Shown here one piece after another: positions 8,540 through 16,605 of a stretch of 64,000 bases of DNA. The position numbers and the translations under genes are program-made. Origin of the DNA: Phycisphaeraceae bacterium (GTDB lineage Bacteria; Planctomycetota; Phycisphaerae; Phycisphaerales; UBA1924). Each line of letters starts with the position of its first letter. Position 1 is the stretch's first letter. Location: assembly GCA_026126305.1 (NCBI GenBank), contig JAHCJI010000004.1:146206-210205 (forward strand), given 5' to 3'. A model generated the notes under the pieces. That model had not been told where the DNA came from and did no database searches. It saw only the letters and a list, made by a program, of their open reading frames with translations.

Positions 8540-10282
8540 TCAGGTCGACGTCGCCACCTCAACTCGATAGATCGTCCATCCCTTACGGAGTCGCGAAGCT
8601 GCTTCGGAGAGGGCAATCCCCACTTTCTGTCCGGCCCGCCCCTCCTCGACTGGTTTATCGTTCAGCTTGATTGAGTCCGCGACGGATTCAAAGTACCCCT
8701 CGGGCGTAAGGACACCGAACCGATCACCCTGCTTGATCGTGTTCGACAGTTCAACGGCGAATGCGGGCTTCCAGATGTCGGCAATCGTCCCGACCGGCTT
8801 GTAATGGGACGGAACCCTGTCTATTCGACCGATCTGGTAGAGGATGTCCTGTGCGGCGGGCTTCGGCCAGCCGAACTCCTGAACCGCCCGAGCGATGCGG
8901 AACAGGTCCCACGTCGTCATGAGCCCCGATTGGGTGTCACGGGCATTCTTAATGATCGGGTCGCGGAATGCCGTCTCATCGCGTTGGTGTGGCGGGATGA
9001 GCCGCTGGCTGTTGATGATGGTGAGCGACTGCACCTCGGTGATGCCCCACTCTCTCATCCGCATCAGTGCGTGCTTGTTGGCTTGCTGGCATTCACCGTC
9101 GGCTGGGCGTCCTGCGACTCCCTTGACGTCAACGACCAGCTTCCTGTCTCGATCGAGAATCTGGATGTCTTCCACCTTGTTCGTTGTTGGTCCTGTTTCC
9201 CCGTCCACATCTATGACCTGCTGAAAGCCCATCTCCTCCAGTACACGGATGACCGCTGCGACTAACTCGTCGCCGGTCCCCCGCAGCAGGGTGTAGTAGT
9301 GCTCGTATCGAGATTGCTCCGCCTCAATCGCGGCATCGCTCGACGCGGCCTGTGTCTCATACTCGGCATCTAGCTTTCGGCGCTCGCCTCGGAGCGTCAG
9401 GACCTTTGTGCTCTCGTATCGCTCGTCATGCACCCACGCCTGGGCCTTGTGCTCAGGAAAGAGCGAAGGGCAAACCGTGGGGAAGACCTCAGCAAAGAGC
9501 CTTGGGATGATGCTGGGCAGGGCGGGCAGCGTCGGAATCAGCAGCACTAGGCCTTCCCCTTCGGGCGGCCGGAAAGCGGCAGAGACGATCTTGCCGTGTT
9601 TGTTGCGTGCCAGGGGCGTCCAGTGATCGGGAAGTTCGCCCAGCACGCATTCGTACCGAGCCCCCTCAGCGGCGAGCGCGAGAGCTTGTCCGATTTCTCC
9701 GCTATCGAACTCAATCTCTAAGCCCGTCTCGTTTTCGACATGAAGATTGTCAAGGGCACTGAGCATCTCCCAATTTGAGTGCTCCAGATACGTACCACCG
9801 TCAGGGTTTCTATGCGACACTTTGGCTCGCAAGTAGGTTGTTGTTTGCCTCGGTGCGATCTCGATGACAAATATACCTCCGTGCTGCAACACTCCATTGA
9901 ACTCGCGGCGATAACGCTGAGCCGCGAGAGGTCTGGTGTCCAGCACGCCCTTCCCGCATGACTGCCACACCACCATGGCACCGTTCTCTGCAACACTGAG
10001 GAGCGAGGCTACCGGTCGAGAACTGCTCTTTGTCGAGAGGAACAGGATCTCCTGCTCATTCACGTTCGGAACGTTTGGCTCAACCTCAAGCGGCACCCAT
10101 TTGCCAGAACTGATTACATTCGCTGCGTACCCAAGGCTTCCCCGCGCTACCGCGTATCCGGTGGCTTCGATCGCTTCTGCGATCGGAGTGTTATCGTACT
10201 CCACGAAGATACGGGGCTTCTGCACGAGCTTTGGCGCTGTCGCCTTCGAGGTGTACAAGGGGATTGGCTCTTGGGCGGTCAT
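8540..10282 (-). CDS. PD-(D/E)XK nuclease-like protein, orphan, defence candidate
   Basis: A 580-residue protein not assigned to a named family. The C-terminal half holds a restriction-endonuclease-like signature. A helix (GDELVAAVIRVLEEMGF) is followed by VEDIQIL and then KLVVDVKGVAG, fitting motif II Asp and motif III D-x-K of the PD-(D/E)XK fold. A helical region with WGITEVQSLTIIN follows. The N-terminal half begins MTAQEPIPLYTS and includes IFVEYDNTPIAEAIEATGYA; I cannot name it. A coiled-coil-like stretch lies near residue 310. The start is ATG 10282; the open frame continues to 10672 but is antisense to the paralogue. Base composition looks less GC-rich than that of its neighbours, which suggests acquisition. 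It lies between two paralogous genes. Confidence 0.65.
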   Translation of the reverse strand: MTAQEPIPLYTSKATAPKLVQKPRIFVEYDNTPIAEAIEATGYAVARGSLGYAANVISSGKWVPLEVEPNVPNVNEQEILFLSTKSSSRPVASLLSVAENGAMVVWQSCGKGVLDTRPLAAQRYRREFNGVLQHGGIFVIEIAPRQTTTYLRAKVSHRNPDGGTYLEHSNWEMLSALDNLHVENETGLEIEFDSGEIGQALALAAEGARYECVLGELPDHWTPLARNKHGKIVSAAFRPPEGEGLVLLIPTLPALPSIIPRLFAEVFPTVCPSLFPEHKAQAWVHDERYESTKVLTLRGERRKLDAEYETQAASSDAAIEAEQSRYEHYYTLLRGTGDELVAAVIRVLEEMGFQQVIDVDGETGPTTNKVEDIQILDRDRKLVVDVKGVAGRPADGECQQANKHALMRMREWGITEVQSLTIINSQRLIPPHQRDETAFRDPIIKNARDTQSGLMTTWDLFRIARAVQEFGWPKPAAQDILYQIGRIDRVPSHYKPVGTIADIWKPAFAVELSNTIKQGDRFGVLTPEGYFESVADSIKLNDKPVEEGRAGQKVGIALSEAASRLRKGWTIYRVEVATST

Positions 10283-10430
10283 CGCCTCGATGATAGCCGG
10301 GCCATCCAAACAAACCCCACTTGCAAGAGCTTTCTGGTGGGCTTGATGCCCCCTCCACGCCCCCCCAGGGCCGATTCTGAGCGACTTCCAGATTTTTTCC
10401 GGCACGGACTGAAGTCGCCCCCCGATCCAC

Positions 10431-10449
10431 TCGATACATCCCCTGCGGG
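10431..10449 (+). promoter_or_regulatory. Second copy of the TCGATACA-NN-CCCTGCGGG element
   Basis: This is the same 19-base motif as at 7600-7618, with only the two spacer bases differing. It lies 86 bases ahead of the second paralogue and inside the 5' flank of the nuclease-like gene transcribed the other way. Confidence 0.4.
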
Positions 10450-10535
10450 CGGCACGACCGGCACGGAGCCGACGGCCGACCCGGGGATTCCGCGGCCACG
10501 CACGAGGCGAGCCGCGGGCATCGGAGTGACTCGCC

Positions 10536-11246
10536 ATGACAAACGGACGGATCCCCAACGACGACGCCAGCTTCATCGCCTGGGCACGCACGCACGCGGA
10601 CATCTGGGCCGGGGGGCAGACGCCGCCGGCCATCGGGCTCAGCCCCGCCGAGGTCGCCGCCTTCGCGGCCAAGACCGCCGCGGCCGAGGCCGCCTACGCG
10701 GCCATGCTGGCCGCCCGCCAGGCCTCGCTCGACGCGACCGCGCTCAAGGACACGCGCTTTGCCGACCTGCGGGCCGAGGCCAGCGCCGACCTCTCGCGCA
10801 TCGACGCCTTCGCCACCACCACCGGCGACCCGGGCGTGTACCCGCTGGCTGGCATCCCCGCCCCCAAGACGCCCGCCGCCCGCACCGCCCCGCCCGCGCC
10901 CACCGACCTGCGCACGATCGTGGGCACCGACGGCTCGGTCACGCTGACCTTCAAGGCCACCACCGGCGGCGGGGCGACCTACCTCGTCCAGCGCCGCACC
11001 ACCAGCATCGAGGGGCTGGAGTCGCCCTACGCCTTCATGGGCTTCGCCGGCGACGACAAAAAGTTCGTCGACAACGCCGTGCCCGAGGGCGTCCGCAGCG
11101 TGGGCTACCGCGTGGCCGCCCGCCTGAGCAGCGGCCCGCAGAGCGGATGGAGCGTGACGCGGACCATCCCCTTTGGCAGCCAGGACAACGCCCCGGTGGG
11201 CCGCATCGAGCCGGTAAACCCCGAGGACCAGATGGCCGCGGGGTAG
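10536..11246 (+). CDS. Hypothetical protein with C-terminal fibronectin-III-like domain (paralogue 2)
   Basis: A 236-residue paralogue of the protein at 7671. It shares the N-terminal WARTHADIW, the TPPAIGL segment, an Ala-rich helical middle (AAKTAAAEAAYAAMLAARQA), then PTDLRTIVGTDGSVTLTFKA, GGGATYLVQRR and RSVGYRVAARLSSG. It lacks the Gly-rich tail and ends NPEDQMAAG. A site CGGAG lies 9 bases before ATG 10536. No signal peptide or membrane helix is visible. The function is unknown. The pair flanks the nuclease-like gene, so the duplication probably predates that insertion. Confidence 0.78.
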   Translation: MTNGRIPNDDASFIAWARTHADIWAGGQTPPAIGLSPAEVAAFAAKTAAAEAAYAAMLAARQASLDATALKDTRFADLRAEASADLSRIDAFATTTGDPGVYPLAGIPAPKTPAARTAPPAPTDLRTIVGTDGSVTLTFKATTGGGATYLVQRRTTSIEGLESPYAFMGFAGDDKKFVDNAVPEGVRSVGYRVAARLSSGPQSGWSVTRTIPFGSQDNAPVGRIEPVNPEDQMAAG

Positions 11247-11359
11247 GCCCAAGAGCGGATCGACAACACGCCGACGCAACGGAAGCCGCCGGGCGCCACT
11301 GGGCAGCGCCGACGGTGGCCCGTTGCATTTTGGGGGGAGATAGCCATCTGGCTCCCCCC

Positions 11360-13180
11360 TCACCCCCCCCGCATCGCGTCCAGCTCGGCCCACCGCGCGT
11401 ACAGGTCCTTCACCCTCTTCTGGCCCAAGCCCAGCTTCTCGTACGCCCTGGCCGCCCTCGCGTGGTCATTGGCCAGCGTCGGGTCGGCCGCATCGGCCTG
11501 GAGGCGTTCGAGCTCGGCCTCGGCTTCCAGGATCGCCGATTCCATGCCGTCGAACTCGCGCTGGAGGTTGTACGAGAGCTTGCCGGGCTTGGGCGACGCT
11601 GGCTTGGATGCAACCGCCGCGGCTGGCTGGAGCTTCGCGGACTGCGCCTGGGCCTTCTCGGCCTTCAAGACCGCCGCCTGCCACTGGTCCATCGAGGCGT
11701 ACCACCTGGCGCCGCCCTTGCCGTCGAGCGCGACATACTCGGTGGCGATGCGTTCGAGCAGGAAGCGGTCGTGGCTGACCAGCACGATGGCGCCGGGGAA
11801 CTCCATGAGCGCCCCCTCGAGCACCTCCAGCGAGGGGATATCCAGGTCGTTGGTCGGCTCGTCCAGCAGCAGCACGTCGGCGGGGGTCAGCATGAGATTG
11901 GCAATCAACACCCGCGCCTGCTCGCCGCCCGAGAGGTCGCGGATCTTCATCGGCAATTGCTCGGGCTCGAACAGGAACCGCGCCGCCCAGCCGCTGATGT
12001 GCACCCGCGTGCCGCGGTAGTGGATGAAGTCGCCCACGGGCTGGAAGGCCTCCTTGAGGCTCTGGTCCTGGCTCAGCGAGTCTCGGTGCTGGCTGAAGGT
12101 GACCACCTTGAGGTTCTCGGCGGCCTTGATCGTTCCCGTGTCGGGCGAGAGGTCGCCGGCCAGGATGCGCATGAGCGTGGTCTTGCCCGAGCCATTGACG
12201 CCCATCAGGCCGACGCGCTGTCCGGGGGTCAGCGTGAGATCCACGTTCTCGAAGAGCCTCTTGCTTCCCAGGGCCTTGCCCACGCCGTGCAGCACCAGCA
12301 GCTTGTTGGTCTGCCGCTGCGTGGCGTTGAAGGCGATCGTCGTCGTCTTGGCCGTGGCCCGGTTGCGCTCGCTGGTTTCCCGGAGCTCTTCCCTTCGCTC
12401 GGCGGCGGCGGTCACCTGGCTGTAGTTGCGCGTGCCGCGGCCCTTGACGCCCTGGAGCAGCCACGCGGTGTCTCGCCGCACCTTGCCGGCGATGGCCGTC
12501 TGGGCGGCCAGCTGCGCCTCGAGGAAGGCTTCTTTCCGCTCGACGAAGGTGCTGTAGTTGCCCACCGACTCGAACGACCCGCCCGGGTACGCCGCCGAGA
12601 GCTCTACGATCCGCGTGGCGGTGTTCTCCAGGAAGCGGCGGTCGTGGGTGACGAACACCATCGCGATGGGCGACTGGCGCACGAACGACTCGAGCCAGAC
12701 CACGCCCTCGAGGTCCAGGTGGTTGGTCGGCTCGTCGAGCAGCAGGAGTTCGGGATCCCCCGCCAGCGCCCGCGCGATCGACAAACGCTTGCGCCACCCG
12801 CCCGAGAGCGTGGACACCGCCTGCTCGAGGTCGGCAAACCCCAGCTTCGTCAGCGCGATCGACGCGCGCGTGGTCGCGTCGGTCCCGTGGTCATCATCGC
12901 CGGCCAGACCATCGCGCACCACCGAGAGCGGCGTCGCCCCCGTGGCGAAGCGGTCCTCCTGGCCCACGTACGCGACCGCCAGCGAGCGCCGCCGCGTGAG
13001 CTCGCCCGCGTCGGGCTCGATAGCGCCCGCCAGGATCTTCATGAGCGTCGACTTGCCCCCGCCGTTGGGCCCGATGAGCCCGATCCGCTCGCCGTCCTCC
13101 ACGTGCATCGACACGCCCGTAAAGAGCGTCTTGGACGGGTAGACCTTGGTCAGGTTGCGGGCGGACAGCAGCGTGGGCAT
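11360..13180 (-). CDS. ABC-F family ATPase (Uup-like)
   Basis: A 606-residue protein with two ABC ATPase domains and no membrane part. The first Walker A is GPNGGGKST with signature LSGGWRKR and Walker B LLLLDEPTNHLDL. The second has GVNGSGKTT, LSGGEQAR and LLLDEPTNDLDI. A linker helix lies between them, and a C-terminal coiled coil (about 530-606, LQREFDGMESAILEAEAELE) is typical of Uup. ABC-F proteins act on the ribosome or on replication intermediates rather than in transport. ATG 13180 (MPTLLSARNLTKVY) is the start; the 11 residues upstream in frame are not conserved. Confidence 0.9.
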   Translation of the reverse strand: MPTLLSARNLTKVYPSKTLFTGVSMHVEDGERIGLIGPNGGGKSTLMKILAGAIEPDAGELTRRRSLAVAYVGQEDRFATGATPLSVVRDGLAGDDDHGTDATTRASIALTKLGFADLEQAVSTLSGGWRKRLSIARALAGDPELLLLDEPTNHLDLEGVVWLESFVRQSPIAMVFVTHDRRFLENTATRIVELSAAYPGGSFESVGNYSTFVERKEAFLEAQLAAQTAIAGKVRRDTAWLLQGVKGRGTRNYSQVTAAAERREELRETSERNRATAKTTTIAFNATQRQTNKLLVLHGVGKALGSKRLFENVDLTLTPGQRVGLMGVNGSGKTTLMRILAGDLSPDTGTIKAAENLKVVTFSQHRDSLSQDQSLKEAFQPVGDFIHYRGTRVHISGWAARFLFEPEQLPMKIRDLSGGEQARVLIANLMLTPADVLLLDEPTNDLDIPSLEVLEGALMEFPGAIVLVSHDRFLLERIATEYVALDGKGGARWYASMDQWQAAVLKAEKAQAQSAKLQPAAAVASKPASPKPGKLSYNLQREFDGMESAILEAEAELERLQADAADPTLANDHARAARAYEKLGLGQKRVKDLYARWAELDAMRGG

Positions 13181-13225
13181 GTGGGCGGATTCCCTCGGGC
13201 TCCAACGATACACGCCCCGACTGCT

Positions 13226-14908
13226 TCACGATCCCGCCACGAGCACCTCGCTGGCCAGACCGTGCCTGGCACGCTCGAGTTCAAGCAGGTCGGCGACCAC
13301 CGCTTCGGCCGTCGGCCAGCGGCCCGCGCCACGGCCCCGGACGACATGCGCACGGCCCTCGTGGTCGAAGACCTCCGCCGCGTTCCATTCGCCCGGCACG
13401 TCGTGCAGCGGGTCGCCCGGCTCGACGGCCTCGAGGGCCACGGTCAGGGTGCCGTCCCGGTCGAGGGTGGCCACCTGTCTGAGGCACCGGCCCAGAGGGG
13501 CCAGACGAATGTCGGCACGGCGGATGTCCGAGCGCGATTCCTCGATACCCAGGTGCAAGGCCAGCACACGCAGCTTGTCCAACGCGTCGCGGCCGTCGAG
13601 GTCTCTCGATGGATCGGCCTCGGCCAGGCCCAGGCGTCGCGCTTCGCTCAGGGCGGCTTCGTGCGTGCAACCCCGGGCCAGACGCGACAAGATGAAGTTG
13701 GCCGTGCCGTTGAGCACGCCCCGCACGCGGCACGCCCCGATTCGCACGGCCGCTTCGAGCACCGCCGCGCCGCCGCCCACCGAGGCCGAGGCAAGCAGCC
13801 GTCGATCGCACGCACGGGCCAGGGCGAACAGCTCGGCTCCGTGCTCTGCAAGGACCGCCTTGTTGGCCGTGACCACGTGCGAGCCGGCTTGCAGGGCCGC
13901 CCCGATGGCAAGCCGGGCGGACTCGACTCCGCCGATGGCCTCGACGACGATGTCGGCCCCGCAACGGGCCGCCTCGACCGGGTTGTCCGAGATCGTGCGC
14001 ACGCCGTGTTGCTCAAGCGTTGGCGCGTGCCCATGGATATCTCGCACCGCCGCGGCCATGACATCAAAACGCTCGGGCAACTGGCCGAGCAAGTCCAGGA
14101 CGCCACCACCCACGACGCCCACGCCCAGCAGCGCGACGCGCAGCGGCGGCTGGCCCACGTGGACGTTACCAAGCACCGTGGGTGCATCGTCCACGCGCGT
14201 GGCACCCGCCGCGTTGATGGCGCCAACCTCGAATGCCAGGCCACGCTGTTGCGCGAATCGAACGGCCTTGTGCTGGACGATCGAGCCGTCCAGCCGCAGC
14301 ACGTCGGCGTAGTTGGCCGACTCGTAGCGTCGAGGGGGCGGGCCCTGGCGCGCCGGGTCGCGCTCGTAGAGCCCGTCCACGTCCTTGACCAGGCGACATC
14401 GTTCGGCGTCTAGCCCGTGAGCAAGGACGAGCGCGGTCAGGTCGCTGCCCCCGCGCCCGAGCGTGACGGCGCGTCCCTGCTGGTCGAGCGCGAAGAAGCC
14501 CGGCACCACCACCACGCCGCATCGCTCGAGCGAGCCCAGCACGTAGTGCGCATCGAAGCCCGTCGGCTGGGCGTCGAGCGCCGGCCCGGCGGCGCGCAGG
14601 CGGATGGCCGCCGGATCGAGCAATGTCGCACGCAGGCCCACGCGATCGAGGCACGCAACCAGCTTGGCCGCGCTCTCGCGCTCGCCGCACGAAAGGATGG
14701 CCGCCGTCGCGAACGTGTCGGCCTCGATCCCATCGCCGCGGCACGAGGCCAGCAGGGCATCGGTCCGCCCGGCGAAGGCCGACACCACGGCCACGACGTG
14801 CCAGCCCTCGCGACGCCAGCGGTAGACCTCGTGGGCGGCGATGCGGAGCCGACGCTCGTCGGTCAGCACCGAGCCCCCGAACTTCAGCACGATCACACGC
14901 CCGCGCAT
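13226..14908 (-). CDS. Bifunctional aspartokinase / homoserine dehydrogenase lacking ACT domains
   Basis: A 560-residue fusion. Residues 1-250 are an aspartokinase catalytic domain: KFGGSVL at the start, VVSAFAGRTD, GRGGSDLTA and KDVDGLYERDPA. From about 265 a homoserine dehydrogenase follows, with the nucleotide site GVGVVGGG, then VEAIGG, VTANKAVLAEHG and RGVLNGTANFILS. The two catalytic parts are joined by only about 20 residues, so the ACT domains that carry threonine feedback in ThrA (about 820 residues) are missing. It would make homoserine from aspartate semialdehyde and also start the pathway. GGAGGTGGCCGC precedes ATG 14908. Its start overlaps the sulfhydrylase end by 16 bases, so the pair forms one operon under the SAM riboswitch. 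Confidence 0.9.
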   Translation of the reverse strand: MRGRVIVLKFGGSVLTDERRLRIAAHEVYRWRREGWHVVAVVSAFAGRTDALLASCRGDGIEADTFATAAILSCGERESAAKLVACLDRVGLRATLLDPAAIRLRAAGPALDAQPTGFDAHYVLGSLERCGVVVVPGFFALDQQGRAVTLGRGGSDLTALVLAHGLDAERCRLVKDVDGLYERDPARQGPPPRRYESANYADVLRLDGSIVQHKAVRFAQQRGLAFEVGAINAAGATRVDDAPTVLGNVHVGQPPLRVALLGVGVVGGGVLDLLGQLPERFDVMAAAVRDIHGHAPTLEQHGVRTISDNPVEAARCGADIVVEAIGGVESARLAIGAALQAGSHVVTANKAVLAEHGAELFALARACDRRLLASASVGGGAAVLEAAVRIGACRVRGVLNGTANFILSRLARGCTHEAALSEARRLGLAEADPSRDLDGRDALDKLRVLALHLGIEESRSDIRRADIRLAPLGRCLRQVATLDRDGTLTVALEAVEPGDPLHDVPGEWNAAEVFDHEGRAHVVRGRGAGRWPTAEAVVADLLELERARHGLASEVLVAGS

Positions 14909-16131
14909 GCGGCCACCTCCCGGCTCTCGTGGCGTGCCGTCGCGCGATCGATCGCACGCTCCAGATCGGCGATGATCGCCCCGGCAGGCTCCAGACCCAC
15001 GCTCAACCGCAGCAGCCCGTCGGCGATGCCGCACGAGCGCCGCTGCTCGGCGGGCACGTCGGCGTGAGTCATGGTGGCCGGGTGGGTGATGAGCGTCTCG
15101 ACCGAGCCCACGTGCTCGACGAGCGTACACAGGCTCAGGGCCTCGGCCACGCGCCGCGCCGCCTCGACGCCCCCGCGCACCTCGAAACTCAGCACCGCGC
15201 CGTGGACAGGCTTCGTGCCGCCGAGCACGGGCGTGTGCTGACGCTCGGCAAGCTCACGGGATGCGTCGGTGGCCAGGCCGGGATAGTTCACCACCTCGAT
15301 GGACGAATGCTCGGCGAGCCAGCGCGCGATGGTGTGGGCCGTCTCGCTCTGGCGGGCCAGCCGCAGGGGCAGGGTCTTGAGCCCGTTGATGGTCGCCCAC
15401 GCGTTGAAGGGCGTCTGGATGGCACCGGTACACTTGCGGATGAAGCCGATGCGGTCGAGCAAGGCTTGGTCGCGTGAGACCAGCGCCCCGCCCAGCGCCA
15501 GCGAGTGCCCGTCGATGAACTTGGTGGTCGAGTAGACCGACACGTCGGCGCCCAGGTCCAGCGGCTGCTGGAGCACGGCGGTCTGGAAGGTGTTGTCCAC
15601 CGCCAACAGCGCGTCGGCCTCGCGGGCGATGGCGGCGATGCCGCGGATGTCGCTGACCTCCAGCACAGGGTTGCTGGGCGTCTCGACGAAGATCAGCCGC
15701 GTGTTGCCGCGTACCGCTCGACGCACGTCCTGCACGTCGGTCGTATCCACAAACGTTGCCTCGATGCCCAAGGCGGGCAGCACCTCTCGAAGCAGCCGCA
15801 CCGTGCCGCCGTAGACCGACCGGCCGCACACCACGTGGTCTCCCGCCTTGAGCACGGCCAGGAACAGGGCCGTCTCGGCGGCCAGGCCAGTGGCAAAGCA
15901 CCGGGCGGGCGGGGCGTTCTCCAGTTGCCCAAGGGCGTCCTCGAGCACCGCGACGGTCGGGTTGCTGACGCGTGAGTACTGGTGCGTCGGGTTGCTACCC
16001 ACGCCCGATCGGCAGAAGGTGGTGCTCTGCACTATGGGCGTGGTCAGGGCCTGCCCATCTCCCGAACCCCGGCCGATGCTCGGGCAGAATGCTGATGGAT
16101 CCGTGAACTCGATTGGCGCGAAGTGTCCCAT
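14893..16131 (-). CDS. Cystathionine gamma-synthase / O-acylhomoserine sulfhydrylase family PLP enzyme
   Basis: A 412-residue Cys/Met-metabolism PLP enzyme. Signatures are IVQSTTFCRSG, YSRVSNPTVAVLEDALGQLE, FVETPSNPVLEVSDI and the PLP lysine in VYSTTKFIDGHSLALGG. It would place sulfur on an activated homoserine, giving cystathionine or homocysteine; the exact substrate cannot be read from sequence. The gene starts at ATG 16131, immediately after a hairpin holding the ribosome site, and is preceded by a SAM-I-clan riboswitch. The bifunctional aspartokinase-homoserine dehydrogenase overlaps its 3' end, so the operon supplies and sulfurylates homoserine for methionine. Confidence 0.88.
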   Translation of the reverse strand: MGHFAPIEFTDPSAFCPSIGRGSGDGQALTTPIVQSTTFCRSGVGSNPTHQYSRVSNPTVAVLEDALGQLENAPPARCFATGLAAETALFLAVLKAGDHVVCGRSVYGGTVRLLREVLPALGIEATFVDTTDVQDVRRAVRGNTRLIFVETPSNPVLEVSDIRGIAAIAREADALLAVDNTFQTAVLQQPLDLGADVSVYSTTKFIDGHSLALGGALVSRDQALLDRIGFIRKCTGAIQTPFNAWATINGLKTLPLRLARQSETAHTIARWLAEHSSIEVVNYPGLATDASRELAERQHTPVLGGTKPVHGAVLSFEVRGGVEAARRVAEALSLCTLVEHVGSVETLITHPATMTHADVPAEQRRSCGIADGLLRLSVGLEPAGAIIADLERAIDRATARHESREVAACAGV

Positions 16132-16151
16132 GCTGTGAACCCTTTCACAGC
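16132..16151 (-). promoter_or_regulatory. Hairpin presenting the ribosome-binding site of the sulfhydrylase gene
   Basis: A perfect 8-bp inverted repeat, GCTGTGAA and TTCACAGC on the minus strand, leaves a four-base loop AGGG. The stem ends at the base before ATG 16131, putting AGGG 8 bases from the start, an ideal Shine-Dalgarno spacing. This looks like the expression platform through which the riboswitch controls translation, with the stem either hiding or presenting the site. Confidence 0.6.
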
Positions 16152-16180
16152 ATCGAGAGCTTCCAGTGCTGGCGTGGACG

Positions 16181-16197
16181 GCGGCGAACGTCGCCGC
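16181..16197 (-). promoter_or_regulatory. GC-rich hairpin in the riboswitch expression platform
   Basis: GCGGCGA-ACG-TCGCCGC is a perfect 7-bp stem with a three-base loop (palindromic arms, so it reads similarly on either strand). It lies between the SAM aptamer and the ribosome-site hairpin. No T-run follows, so it is not a standard intrinsic terminator. Confidence 0.4.
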
Positions 16198-16233
16198 TGG
16201 TTTGCCGAGTGCCGCCCGCAGGGGCTGTGGCCT

Positions 16234-16348
16234 CGACCGCATCGCTCCCCACGCCGGGGCTGACCTCGGCACCGTGGCGTGGTGGTGACACCCGCTCGGT
16301 TGCCGCCCGGGACCTTGTGAGGCATCCCGGGACTCTTGATGCATATCG
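16234..16348 (-). promoter_or_regulatory. SAM-I-clan riboswitch
   Basis: Read on the minus strand, the leader shows the SAM-I pattern. P1 5' arm GCATC is followed by AAGAG, then a hairpin arm pair CCCGGG/CCCGGG, GGCAACC, a small stem GGTG-TCAC-CACC, the joining motif CGGTGCCGA, a P4 hairpin CCCC-ggcgt-GGGG, then GAGC and the P1 3' arm GATGC. The AAGAG, GGCAACC and GGTGC blocks are the hallmark conserved pieces. The P2 region is shorter than in textbook SAM-I aptamers and the K-turn is not evident, so SAM-IV or a SAM-I/IV variant is possible. It lies ahead of the sulfhydrylase-aspartokinase operon, as expected for methionine control. Confidence 0.65.
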
Positions 16349-16605
16349 CTCAGAGCATAGCGGCCCATTGCGGGCGGTCAAGTGTCGGGCCCCAACGGCA
16401 TTTCTCACGGGGCTTTCACGCGGCCTTGACGCATAGGACGCCCCAGTCGATTACAAATACGGCGCTTCGGAGTTGGCCAATAACCGGCGTCCGGCGTGCG
16501 TGATACGGCCTTTCCGCATGGGGCCGTCGATCGCCGCCGGACGCCGCTCTTGGTATCGCAAGCCCCGGCACCGACATACCATGACGCAGCGAAGGAGGCC
16601 CTCCC

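Noticed and set aside
10271..14413. 1380-residue plus-strand open frame
   Set aside because: It runs antisense through the ABC-F and aspartokinase genes and has low-complexity composition without domains.
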